From: Cunninghamia lanceolata
Taxonomy: Eukaryota; Streptophyta; Pinopsida; Cupressales; Cupressaceae
Direction: 5' to 3'
NCBI GenBank assembly: GCA_027924645.1
Contig: BSBN01000297.1
Span: 8,618,001-8,682,000 of the forward strand
DNA: 64,000 nucleotides
Positions 36,614 through 47,269 of this stretch are shown one piece after another. The notes under the pieces were generated by a model, which saw only the letters and a program-made list of their open reading frames with translations, ran no database searches and had not been told where the DNA came from. Both the position numbers and the translations under genes were made by a program. Position 1 is the first letter of the stretch. Each line of letters opens with the position of its first letter.

Positions 36614-37204
36614 ATGGACTTCACAACAAACAAAGTAAGTAGGTTGGAAATAGTGCTACACAACAAGGCAAGATGAATGATTAAAAGTTTTGCTTAAAGA
36701 TGTGTAAAGAAACATGTGTAAACCCTTAATGTTGAAACACACACTGTGTAATTGCAAAATTTGAAACTTTAATGTAAGGATATATAATGAAGCAACACTA
36801 CAACTCAAAATCAGATTTGAATGAGTATCTAAAGGAGCGGCAAAATATGAAATAAGATTTTGACTACAAACCCTAGTTTTTTGGAATCACTAGGTTATAT
36901 GAAAAATGCAACTTTTTAAGCAAAACCCTAGCAAATGTACCCTTCAAATGCAAGATTTAATATGAATTAATGATGAATTGCTATATAATAAAGATCAAAT
37001 CTGATGCAAATATCAGAAAATTGAATCTTTTTATCCTATGCAATGTAAATTATGCAAAACTATGCCTTAATGCAAGCCTAGAATGCTTGTTTTTTCAAAT
37101 TTTTTCAAATGCATGTAAGATTTTCCAATGCAAGATGATAAATATGATATGAATGAATGCAAGGACTGATTACAACACTCTAAAAGGTTCAAAATTCTTA
37201 TTGT

Positions 37205-37218
37205 TCCAGGTTCACCAA
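37205..37218 (-). promoter_or_regulatory. PBS-like site of element J
   Basis: On the minus strand it reads TGGTGAACCTGGAA, a few bases after the LTR end ACATATAACA. It begins with TGG, as a site complementary to a tRNA CCA end must, but I cannot name the tRNA. Confidence 0.45.
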
Positions 37219-37220
37219 AA

Positions 37221-38473
37221 TGTTATATGTGAAAAATAGAAGAGGGAATGAATGGTATCAAAGTGTATTAAATCAAACCCTCCTTTCACAATAACATTCA
37301 AGGACAAAATTGAGCCAAGTCAATACAAAATGGATGAGGACTCAAATATAATTTTTTTGCATAGGAATGATATGGAAAGAATATATTACATCGAGAGATT
37401 TACCAAACCCTAGGTCAAATAAGCCTTAAACCCTAATTATAATGTAATTAGGTACAAACGGGCAGAATGCTACATGAAACCAGATAGGAAAGCACTTAGG
37501 GAGGATCATAAACATACTAGAATTTGGATTCTCGAGATTGAAAACTTGGAGGACACTGGGGTGGGTGCCCTAGTCCAGAAGGTAGAATTTCTTGAAACTC
37601 AAAACAGAGAAAATGATGCAGACAACCTCTAGATGCCAGATCTAGAACCTATTTTGTCAGAAAGACTATAGGGCACACACCCTAGTCTACTAAGGAAGAA
37701 TATTAGCAAGATTCCTTTAGATCCTAAAACCTTATCCTTCAAATTGCTTCTCTGTACTTGTACTTTTCCAACTCTTGCACATGTAAATCTACACACACAA
37801 AGAAAGGGGTTTGGGGGTTGTGGTGTTTAGGAGCTTCCCCGATCAAGCCTTGGAAGGACATTCAAGTCTTCCAACACCATTGTTAGATAGAGTGCATGAC
37901 CAAGGAGGGAAGAGGTAAAATCTAATGATGAAATGATTGAAACACAAATTGATGTCACCTTAGAGGTGACGCCCTTACGAAGATGAAGATCTTTCAAACC
38001 ATGAGGAGATCGATTGATGAAACCAAATTTGCAACAAACAAACACAATAACAACACAATTCTGCTCTGAAACATAATGAAGGCTTTGAATGCTCTTTTCT
38101 TAATATCATAAGTTTGTGTTATCCATCTTAACTTAAAATGAAGATATAAACCTATTTAAATATGCTTTCCCGCTAACATTCGTAAATTAAATCAAGAGAG
38201 ATGACAAGGGAAAACCTTTTGAGAGGACCCAAGCCAACATACATTAATTTTTATCCCGACAAATTAGGCTGGACTTGGGTGTAGGAGCCCAAGTCCCAAG
38301 GCCCATTTTTGGTCATGTTTAAGCATTTAGAATGGGCCCCTTAGTCCCATTTGACATGGGCTTCGGGGCAAATTTCTCTGAGATAAGTATTTAACTTGCA
38401 AAGTGTTAACACGGGGACCTAGGAGCTAAACTAGGAGGTAAAAAGGCATAGGGAAACTTTTTACTCCATAACA
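37221..38473 (-). repeat. Right (5') LTR of element J
   Basis: 1,253 bp, TGTTATGGAG to CACATATAACA on the minus strand. Hairpin motifs lie at 37551-37576, 37663-37688 and 38271-38296. Confidence 0.92.
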
Positions 38474-38878
38474 CTTTATTCAATGATTTGAGGGGAAAGA
38501 TCATAAAATTGAAAAATGAATGCAAAGAGGAGTTAGAGACTCACTTTCAAAAACCTCCCAAGGATTGATATTTTGTGTAAAATGGAGATAGAGTTTTTGA
38601 TGAAAGAGAAATTTTTAGACAACTAAACTCTCAACTCACCACCAATATGGGCAAATATACTAAGGTTCAGGAAGGAATTAATTGATAAATGCTTGGTAGA
38701 AATGGATGAGGTCAAGGAAAAATTAATTGATGTACAATGTGATATCTGGACAATGGTGCATGATTTGATAAGTTAGTATAAAGATTTAGACACTGAATTG
38801 GATGCTACAAATCTAAAGGATTAGATGAAACAAATCCTAACATCTGGGTTAAAGGAGCCTCTTTATACTTTCAGTGCT
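38474..38878 (+). pseudogene. X2 part 2: coiled-coil segment
   Basis: It continues X2 after the J target duplication. The frame reads LFNDLRGKIIKLKNECKEEL with stops near 38560, and a second frame gives KCLVEMDEVKEKLIDVQCD and YKDLDTELDATN, heptad-like sequence that matches the X1 coiled coil in character and position. It ends at copia F (target duplication gtgct, 38874-38878). Confidence 0.55.
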
Positions 38879-39932
38879 TGTTGGGAATTAAGGTGTCTCA
38901 ACCTTGGTAATTCTCTGCATTTGTAATGTTTGTATTTATTATTCAATTGCCTATATTGTAAATAATTGGAAATTCCACTTTGTCATATTGTGGGATGTGG
39001 CACGGTGATGTGTCAATCCTACATGGATTATGACAACTTGTTATTTTGTCCTCACATGAGGAGATAGGCATCCCAGTTAGTGGTAGGAATATTCTACCAT
39101 GTGTCAGCATCTTCTATGTTGTGTAAGGAATGTTTGACCGAAACGGTTATGACGGATTCCTATGACGAATCTATGACATGTAAGAGTCGAGAATAGAAGG
39201 TTGTAAGATAGGTAATGACATGTGTCATGATGCATCTTTGAATGAGGCATATTTGGGTGCCCCAAGGTGGAATATGATGTATTGTAAGAGAATATGCTAT
39301 TTATAGCATGTGTATGACATATTCTCTTACAGCTGTAAGTTGTAACCGCTATGACAGATTCTATGATGGTCGTAAGTGTTGTAAGAGCATCTGTCATAGC
39401 CCATTTTGGAAATAGGCAACCTCTTTGGGATGGGAGCTGTGGACAAGTTTCAGACACATTCTATAATGTTGAGCAAGTGTCCCTAGGTGTGGGTTTTGGT
39501 CCAAGATGCCATATTGGACGCCCATTCCAAGAAAGGTCCAAAATTGCCTTATATGTTCTATTTAAACAGGTGCTTGGAGATGGAGTTTGTATCACAGGTT
39601 TACAGGTACTGTTATGCTGCTGGATTGACTCCAGACATGAGTGTTGAAGACCATTGAAGCTTGCATTGCAAGTGTGTTGTAAACATTATTTAAGAATTGT
39701 AAATACATTGTGTAGGTTTCTGAGTGTGGGGTTTTTCACCCGATAAGGGTTTTCCCCACCGTAAATCTTTGTCTCTCTTCTTCTGTCTTCTTTCTGGCTC
39801 TTGTGTTTTGCTGCTATATCTCATGTTAATGGTTTAACATCATTGTAATTGTTAAGATAACTTTGAATTTGCATAGTCCTCTCCTCAATAGATTAGTGTA
39901 GGAAACGTTTCCACACACCTAGCTTCCTTTCA
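38879..39932 (+). repeat. 5' LTR of element F
   Basis: 1,054 bp, TGTTGGGAATT to CTTCCTTTCA. An inverted motif (ggggtttttcaccc / gggttttcccc) lies at about 39727-39757. Confidence 0.93.
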
Positions 39933-39934
39933 GT

Positions 39935-39946
39935 TAGTATCAGAGC
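39935..39946 (+). promoter_or_regulatory. Primer-binding site of element F
   Basis: TAGTATCAGAGC lies two bases after the LTR; initiator-Met type TGGTATCAGAGC with one change. Confidence 0.8.
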
Positions 39947-40049
39947 TTGATTACCTTTGGTCCTAGTTGTTGGGTAGGGGTTTTTTGAGTTAATCTTAGG
40001 TTGAGTGGGAGTCTGTGCAGAGCATTCTGTATCTTATTGCAGCAAGGAC

Positions 40050-40820
40050 ATGGTAAGCACATCAGGAAGGTTTGAAGTAGAGAAGTTCAACGGTAGTAAT
40101 TTCAAGCTGTGGAAGCTCAAGATGGAAGACATGTTAGTTGACCGAGACCTTTGGGAAAGTGTGAGTGGAACTAAACCAGCTACAATGACTCAAGATGAGT
40201 GGGATCTCAAGGATTAGAAGGCTAAGGGTCTCATAAGACTTAGTCTTGCCAATTCTGTGTTGTTAAATGTCCATGAGGAGGCTACTACAAAACTCCTTTG
40301 GAAGAAGTTGGGGGATGTGTATCAAGCCAAATCCCTAGTCAATAAACTTTTTCTAAGAAAGAAGTTGTATTCTCTTCGAATGGAGGATGGAGGATCCATG
40401 GCTAAGCATATGAATGCCTTTAACATGCTGGTTGCACAATTGACATCTATTGGTGTAAAGATGGAGGAGGAGGATCGGTGTATGACCTTGCTTTGTTCTC
40501 TACCGGACTCATGGGATCATCTTGTCATGGCAATCGGAAGCACCACATCCACATTCAAAATGGAAGAGGTGGTTTCTTTGCTATTATCTAAAGAGATGCA
40601 GAGAAAGTCTTCTAAGGTAGCCAAAGAAGCCCATGCAGTTCGTGGAAGACCCAAGGAGAAAGGGAAGAAGAAGGACAAGAAAGCTGAGAAGGGTAGATCC
40701 AAATCCCGTGGGAGATCTAAATCTCCTAGAAAGTCCAAGGCTTTTTATTGGAATTGTGGCAAGACCAAGCATTTCCAAAAGGAATGCAAGGAGGAGAAGA
40801 ACAAAAAGAAGAAATTCTGA
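40050..40820 (+). pseudogene. gag: Gag of element F
   Basis: It starts with ATG at 40050 (MVSTSGRFEVEKFNGSNFKL), a typical plant copia gag. The frame continues through LTSIGVKMEEEDRCMTLLCS and KEMQRKSSK and a Lys/Arg/Ser-rich stretch. One TAG lies at 40214 (Gln position). The zinc knuckle at 40746-40787 has its first Cys changed to Tyr (YWNCGKTKHFQKEC). The frame ends at a stop near 40818, where a one-step frameshift leads into the protease. Confidence 0.9.
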
Positions 40821-42260
40821 TTCAGATTCTGACAAATCACAAGATGATGGTGATGCCTTCATCGCAGCCCTGGCAACCCATGCATCTGATGATGTGTGGC
40901 TAATCGACTCTGGTGCATCATTCCACATGACCTCGCATCGAGAATGGTTCACTAAGGATGAGGAGTTCGATGGTGGAAAGGTGTATCTGGGTGATGACTC
41001 TCATTTGAAGATCATTGGTCGTGGAAGAGTCTCTATCCGATTCCCTGATGGTCAAGTGAAGGGGATCTTTGGGGTTATGCACATCCCAGGCTTAGCACAT
41101 AACCTACTTTCTGTAAGTAGTTTGAATGATGTAGGTGTGTAGGTTGTCTTTTCAAAAGAAGGATGCAAGATGACTAGAGGATCTATGGTGCTTGCTAAGG
41201 GTACTCGGAGAGGTACTCTGTTTCAGCTGGAGGCATGCATTTCACAATGTAATAGTTCTTCTAACTCAAGGAAGAGGGCAGCAGTCACTTCATCCCCACC
41301 ATCTGAACGAGCAGTGAAGAAATTTGTTGTTTCTAGTCTTGATGGTTGTAATCGTGTATTGGAAGTTAAACTTCCTGCATAAAAGACAATGTTATGGCAT
41401 AAGAGATTTGGCCACATTGGTGAGAAGGGTCTGCGTACCCTAAAAAATAAGAACCTTGTTGAGGGGTTAGATGATTGTAATCTTGAGTTTGACTTTTGCG
41501 AACATTGCATTTATGGAAAACAAAACCATGTTCAGTTTTACTCGAGTTGTCATAAGTCTTCTGGTGTGTTGGATCTCATTCATTCTGATGTGTTTGGTCC
41601 TGTTAATGTTCCTTCGTTATCAAAATCTATATACTTTGTATCTTTTATAGATGATTATAGTAGAAGGACATTGATTTATTTTCTTAGAAGAAAATCTGAA
41701 GTCTATAGCAAGTTTAAGGAGTTTAAAGCCTTTGCTGAAAATTAGATTGGTAAAAAGATTAAATGTTTGAGAACTGACAACGGTGGTGAGTTCTGTTCTA
41801 CAAAATTTGATAAGTATTATAAGGAACTTGGGATTGAAAGACATAAGACAACTCCATACACACCACAACAAAATGGAGTTACAGAAAGGATGAACATCAC
41901 ACTGATGGAGAAGGCTAGGAGTATGCTTAATGGAATTGGTCTAGAACAAAAGTTTTGGGCTGAAGCTGTTGCCACTGTTTGCTATCTGGTAAACAAATCT
42001 CCTACATCAGCTCTTGTTGGAAAGACACCCATGGAGGTGTGGTTTGGTAGAAATCCTTCAGTAAGGCATCTTCATGTTTTTGGTTGTGAGGCATATGCAC
42101 ATGTGCCTAGGGAGAAGCGGTCAAAGTTGGAGAACAAAGCTGTTAAGTGTATCTTCATCAGCTATGGTGTTGGTGTGAAAGGATACAAGCTTTGGGACCC
42201 CATGGCTGAAAAAGTGTTGTATAGCAGAAGTGTCATCTTCAGAGAGCTTACACCTTCTTC
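40821..42260 (+). pseudogene. Protease and integrase of element F
   Basis: The protease motif is intact (LIDSGASFHMT, about 40903). Integrase shows the HHCC region (LWHKRFGHIGEKG; CEHCIYGK, 41392-41520) and catalytic positions HSDVFGP (41584), TDNGGEFC (41776) and QNGVTERMN (41872). Stops fall at about 41140, 41380 and 41743. The domain order is normal up to the deletion junction near 42260. Confidence 0.92.
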
Positions 42261-43326
42261 CACTATTTTGCAGCCAGAAGAAGGTCACTGTGTTTATTAT
42301 AAGTTTGATGGTGATCGTATTCTCATTGTTGCACTGTATGTTGATGATATGTTGCTCATTGGGAAGGGTAAGAATATGATTTCTGATTTTAAATCACAGT
42401 TGTCATCTTAGTTTGAAATGAAAGATTTAGGGGCACCCAGGTACATTCTAGGAATGGAAATCAAAAGAGACAGAACCAACAGAAAACTTTGGTTAAGTTA
42501 GAGTAAGTATGTTAAGACCGTGTTGGATAGATTCAACATGAGAGATTGTAGACCATTGTGTGTTCCTGTTTCCTTGGGGACAAAGTTGTCTATTGAGGAT
42601 TGTCCAAAATCTCCTAGTGAGGTGGAGGACATGAGCAGAGTACCTTATGCTAGTACTATTGGCAGTTTGATGTATGCTATGGTTTGCACAAGACCAGACA
42701 TTGCCCAAGCAGTGGGAGTCCTTAGTTGATTTATGGCTAATCCTGGATGGGTTCATTAGGATGCAGTTAAGCGAGTGTTCAGCTATTTGAGGGGTACTTC
42801 CGAGTATTCCATTTGCTATCATGGTAATGTTTCAGGACCTCTGCATTCTGTTGATATTCGTGGATTTGTGGATTCAGATTGGGCAGGTGACATTAACAGC
42901 AGGAGATCCACCAATGCTTATGTTTTTACATTGTTTGGTGGTGCTATTAGTTGGATGAGTAAGCGACAACCTATTGTTGTTTTATCCATAACAAAAGCTG
43001 AGTATATGGCAGCAACTCATGCTTGTAAGGAAGCCATTTGGCTTAAGAGATTGTGTTCCGATATTGGTGTTGATACGGGTCAGATCACGATCAGTTGTGA
43101 CAGTCAGAGTGCAATTTGCCTTACAAAGAATCCAACTTTCCATGCTAGAACCAAGCACATTGATGTTCAATTTCACTTCGTGAGGGACATGGTTGAGGAT
43201 GGAAAGGTAAATTTGGAGAAGGTAGATACTTTGAAGAATTTTGCAGATGCGTTGACAAAACCAATGGGCACAGAGAAGTTTAGATGGTGTTCGGAGTCTA
43301 TGGGCCTCTCGACCTATAGCGGTTAA
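42261..43326 (+). pseudogene. RT (5' half deleted) and RNase H of element F
   Basis: The integrase tail (FRELTPSSTILQPEEG) joins directly and in frame to HCVYYKFDGDRILIVALYVDD. The fingers and motif A of RT, some 200-300 codons with the linker, are therefore absent while the YVDD box remains (42341). RNase H keeps GFVDSDWAGD and CDSQSAICLTKN, but the usual S-T-x-E-A-E-Y box reads LSITKAEYMA, with Glu to Lys. The stop is at 43324. Further stops lie at about 42409, 42499, 42727 and 42757. Confidence 0.9.
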
Positions 43327-43374
43327 ATCCTATTTTTCTATTGGCTCTTACAAGGTGTTCAACAAGTGGGAGAA

Positions 43375-44428
43375 TGTTGGGAATTAAGGTGTCTCAGCCT
43401 TAGTAATTCTCTACATTTGTAATGTTTGTATTTATTATTCAATTGCCTATGTTGTAAATAATTGGAAATTCCACTTTGTCATATTGTGGGATGTGGCACA
43501 GTGATGTGTCAATCCTACATGGATTATGACAACTTGTTATTTTGTCCTCACATGAGGAGATAGGTGTCCCACTTAGTGGTAGGAATATTCTACCATGTGT
43601 CGGCATCTTCTATGTTGTGTAAGGAATGTTTGACTGAAACAGTTATGACGGATTCCTATGACGAATCTATGACATGTAAGAGTCGAGAATAGAAGGTTGT
43701 AAGACAGATAATGACATGTATCATGAAGCATCTTTGAATGAGGGATATTTGGGTGCCCCAAGGTGGAATATGATGTGTTGTAAGAGAATATGCTATTTAT
43801 AGCATGTGTATGATAGATTCTCTTACAGCAGTAAGTTGTAACCACTATGACAGATTCTATGACGGTCGTAAGTGTCGTAAGAGCATCTGTTATAGCCCAT
43901 TTTGGAAATAGGCAACCTCTTTGGGATGAGAGTTGTGGACAAGTGTCAGACACATTCTACAATGTTCACCAAGTGTCCCTAGGCATGGGTTTTGGTTCAA
44001 GATGCCATATTGGACGCCCATTCCAAGAAAGGTCTAAAATTGCCTTGTATGTTCTATTTAAACAGGTGCTTGGAGATGGAGTTTGTATCACAGGTTTATA
44101 GGTATTGTTATGTTGCTGGATTGACTCCAGACACGAGTGTCAAAGACCATGGAAGCTTGCATTGCAAGTGTGTTGTAAACATTCTTTCAGATTTGTTAAT
44201 ACATTGTGCAGGTTTCTGAGTGTGGGGTTTTTCACCCGATAAGGGTTTTCCCCACCGTAAATCTTTGTCTCTCTTCTTCTGTCTTCTTTCTGGCTCTTGT
44301 GTTTTGCTGCTATATCTCATGTTAATGGTTTAACATCGCTATAATTGTTAGGATAAATTTGAATTTACATAGTCCTCTCCTCAATAGATTAGTGTAGGAA
44401 GTGTTTCCGCACACCTAGCTTCCTTTCA
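43375..44428 (+). repeat. 3' LTR of element F
   Basis: 1,054 bp, same length as the 5' LTR, preceded by the purine stretch aagtgggagaa at 43364-43374. Confidence 0.93.
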
Positions 44429-44433
44429 GTGCT

Positions 44434-45763
44434 ACCACCGTCAATCAAATGATGAATATGAAATCAATGGTCAAAGGATTTGAGAAGGAAACTCCTACTA
44501 GGAAGGCCAAATATAATGTTTTTCTAACTATCTATGAAACCCAAAGATTTAGGTAACTATGACAAGAGGGAAGTTGCCAAAGACCAAATCATTGTTGAAG
44601 ACATTTTAGATGATGAAGGGAAGGAGTAACTTCTAGTGCTAACCACTATTGCTGCCTTGGTTTTTTTATACATTTTATAAAAACACTGTTTCAAATTTGG
44701 GCATTGCTACCTAGTAACTTGTGCCAAAAACTTTGCTTTTTATTATTTGTAAAAGATTTTTCTTAAGGTTAAACTGCCTTGGAAAATATAATTTTTTTTT
44801 AAGCATTGATTTGAAAAGTTGTAAATTAAAAATGGAGATTCATTTGTTCCAAAAATTTAACGTATTCTAAATTTGAGCCATTGGTTGAGGATTAATACTA
44901 TGTGCACTACCTTCCTCTATAAAAGATAGTTCATTTCTCTTTGTAAAGGGTTGTTGGAGATTGTTGATACTAGTCAAACTTTTGAAAATAATAAAAAGTT
45001 TGCTTCATGGTTTATAAACACTTAGTGAATTTTCTATTGCATATGTGTGAATGAATGAGTATTTTGATGGATCCTGTGTTCATACTACTAGTGATTTTCT
45101 GATTGTAAGTTGCTTTGTGTAGTTACCTTGAACACTATTTCTTATTTCTTATTATCGATTATCTTATTAAGCTGCAAGTTAGTGATTACGTGTTTGATGA
45201 AGATTATTTTCATGGTTTGAAAATGCTTCCATTGAAGATTTCACTATCTTTGTAGCACCGTGAGTTATCTGGTTAAGAAAATATTGGATTTGTTTCAGAT
45301 TTGTCTACTTATGCATCATGTCATGGTATTAGAAGTTCAAAGTTAGAATTTTTTGAAACCCTTTATCTTCTCACCCTATCTTTTGACATTTTTTACAAGT
45401 AGTTAGTTTAGAGTTAGATTAGGAAAAACATCATTGAGTATTGGAGATTAGACAAAACAATACTATTTTCACCAATAGTAATTTTTAGATTAGTAGATCA
45501 AGAAACATTTTATGTTGGAAGTTAGAACATATCTTATTATTTTTAGATCTAACCCTTATAGAAAAATTCCAATAGAACATATTATTTAAGGCCCTTTTGT
45601 GTAAACAACAATTCACAAAAAAACTAATAGAAGTTATCTTGTAAGGCCTAGATTTGGCAAAGAGAGAACTTGGGGTAGTCATTTTCTAATTTTGGGATTT
45701 GATTCCTTTCAGAAGAGGTGAGATACCTAGTAATTCATCTAAGCTGAGATGTGTGTTAAAACA
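44434..45763 (+). pseudogene. X2 part 3: end of the ORF and LTR-like tail
   Basis: After the F target duplication the X2 frame resumes (VNQMMNMKSMVKGFEKETPT), decays after about 40 codons, and ends with an acidic stretch (VEDILDDEGKE) at about 44625. A patch similar to the X1 tail follows (agtaacttgtgcca near 44714), then a TATA box at 44918-44924 and an AT-rich region without genes. At 45324-45335 TGGTATTAGAAG, preceded by tgtca, resembles a PBS next to an LTR end. The region stops at the LTR of element C. Confidence 0.5.
44918..44924 (+). promoter_or_regulatory. TATA box in the X2 tail
   Basis: TATAAAA in an ctctataaaagat context, equivalent to 3485-3491 in X1. Confidence 0.4.
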
Positions 45764-46237
45764 TGTTAGATTTGGTTGTGAAGCCATCTAGAATACAAAT
45801 GACTAAAGGAAAGCAAGACATAAATATAGAGATTAAATGAATCAACACTCCCTTGCATTGAACTAAGCTTTAATAGCAAAAGGGAGAGATGAGTGATGTT
45901 TATATAGCAAAATAAGGGCAAATACTTTTGAGAGAAGTAATAACTCCCAACTGCCCAAAATAGACAGGAGTTATACCTACTTGGTAATGCCAGATTACAT
46001 GGTTACACCTACTCAGGAAAAGAAAAACAAATAGTTATGAGAGGTGGCAAATAAATCCAAAACCTAGGGTGTGAGACTCAACTACCCAAAGGTGGGTAAG
46101 AGCGACACATTTAATTGATGGATTATGCCATGTGTCCTCATATTAACCATGTGTAATATAACCTAAGAAAGATTAATATATGTGTAGGAAAAATAAATAT
46201 TCCCTACATAAGGAAAATAAAAAAACCTACACTAACA
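45764..46237 (-). repeat. 3' LTR of element C
   Basis: 474 bp with inverted ends TGTTAG/CTAACA. On the minus strand a TATATAA box lies at 45898-45904. The other LTR is outside the window, so the assignment rests on the ends and the adjoining PPT. Confidence 0.7.
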
Positions 46238-46247
46238 CCCCCTTAAG
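46238..46247 (-). other. Polypurine tract of element C
   Basis: On the minus strand, gcttaaGGGGG runs straight into TGTTAGTGTAGG. Confidence 0.7.
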
Positions 46248-47264
46248 CATAGCTTAGGTGGGTGAAAAGATGAAATGATGTAAAGATGGGTCCTAGATAC
46301 AAGGCCATGTTAGGTACCCATGTACAATGACGAAGCCTCTCAAAAGATGAGAAAGAGAAATCCCACAGGACAAAACTCCCCCCAGGAGAGGAGAAGAGAG
46401 ACCATACAACCCCCCAATGTATAATCTCCTGCACTGTTAGTGAATGCTCAACACAAAAAGTTGAAGATCGTCCAAGATCACCGAACAATATTCCTCCCCT
46501 AAGGAAGAAAGAAAACCAAGGATGTATGTAAGATATCTTCCCGTTCCTAAACAAAATATGAGGGAAGAAAACACAAGATGTGTGAAGTCTTTGAATTTTT
46601 CTCAAATATCGCCATGTTGATGCTGAAGGGTGCCACTTGCTCAAATTAGGAGTCCCAGGACTAATAGAAGAATGTGAAAATCTAGAACCTAGTGGAGACT
46701 GATCTAGAACATAATCCAAAGATGAAGATCAATCCTTTAAATGTTGCTCAAGGATCTCCAACCCAATGCCAAATTGTGATAGATGATCATGTGGAGAAAG
46801 AACAAGAGCATCTAAAGAAGATGATGCAACTCCATTAACGAGGAGATGAATATCCTCAATACTGTCCTCCAAGTTAGCAAGATAAGACTCACAAAACAAA
46901 CCTGTAATATCTATCAAGTACTCATCCCATGGAGATAAATGTAGAAGATTATGAATGTACCACTGCATTGAATCACTAGAAACCATGGATGTAGCAACAC
47001 TTAATTCTACAACAAGAGATGAAAGAGGAGATGGAATATCAACACATGTCTCTAAAATCTTAGTTGATGAAAGAAAACCAAGATTATATGACCATACTAT
47101 GTCTCTTCAAAAGTGTACACACTAGATGCCTGAGTGTGTACATCATCTGAAGGAACAATGGGAGAAAAATGTGAGAAGGTGTACACTTGAGATTGATGAT
47201 CTACCTCCCCAACTGTAACAATATCTCTGCTATGAAAATCCTAAATAATCATAGAATCTAGTAC
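46243..47264 (-). pseudogene. Element C downstream of protease: protease end plus an unrecognised Ser-rich ORF
   Basis: Next to the solo LTR the frame (VLDSMII, stop, DFHSRDIVTVGEVDHQSQVY) matches the segment that follows the protease in plant copia polyproteins. Where pre-integrase and integrase should come, a Ser/Leu-rich frame of about 290 codons follows instead (from about 47107; SSLDALVLSPHDHLSQFGIG), with one stop near 46726, ending at the PPT. I see no HHCC, DDE, YVDD or RNase H motif. It may be a replaced pol region of a non-autonomous family or merely a chance-open stretch. Confidence 0.5.
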
Positions 47265-47269
47265 GAACT

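Larger units (their letters stand above)
32445..38473 (-). mobile_element. Element J: non-autonomous LTR element with one ORF, minus strand
   Basis: 6,029 bp with exact target duplication CTTTA (32440-32444 and 38474-38478). LTRs of 1,256 and 1,253 bp have 6-bp inverted ends TGTTAT/ATAACA. A PPT lies next to the left LTR and a PBS-like site next to the right LTR, so the element runs right to left. The 3.5-kb interior holds one acidic ORF and two blocks of tandem repeats, and no RT, integrase or protease is detectable. It must have moved with proteins supplied by another element. Confidence 0.9.
38879..44428 (+). mobile_element. Element F: Ty1/copia retrotransposon with an internal RT deletion, nested in X2
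   Basis: 5,550 bp with exact target duplication GTGCT (38874-38878 and 44429-44433). Both LTRs are 1,054 bp. Gag, protease, integrase, a truncated RT and RNase H follow in copia order. About seven in-frame stops and one frameshift are seen, fewer than in E, and the LTRs look closer to each other than those of A or E. It is probably among the youngest insertions. A solo LTR of the same family is at 24674-25718. Confidence 0.95.

Noticed and set aside
37205..37220. The + strand GTTCCAGGTTCACCA considered as the end of a tRNA gene
   Set aside because: No cloverleaf is visible upstream; its position next to the LTR fits a PBS.
39104..39457. A 117-codon minus-strand ORF, repeated at 43573 and at 25149
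   Set aside because: It is an antisense chance frame in the F-family LTR; it recurs only because the LTR recurs.
46243..46719. Considered as RNase H of element C
   Set aside because: None of the expected D, E, D motifs is present; only the position before the PPT fits.
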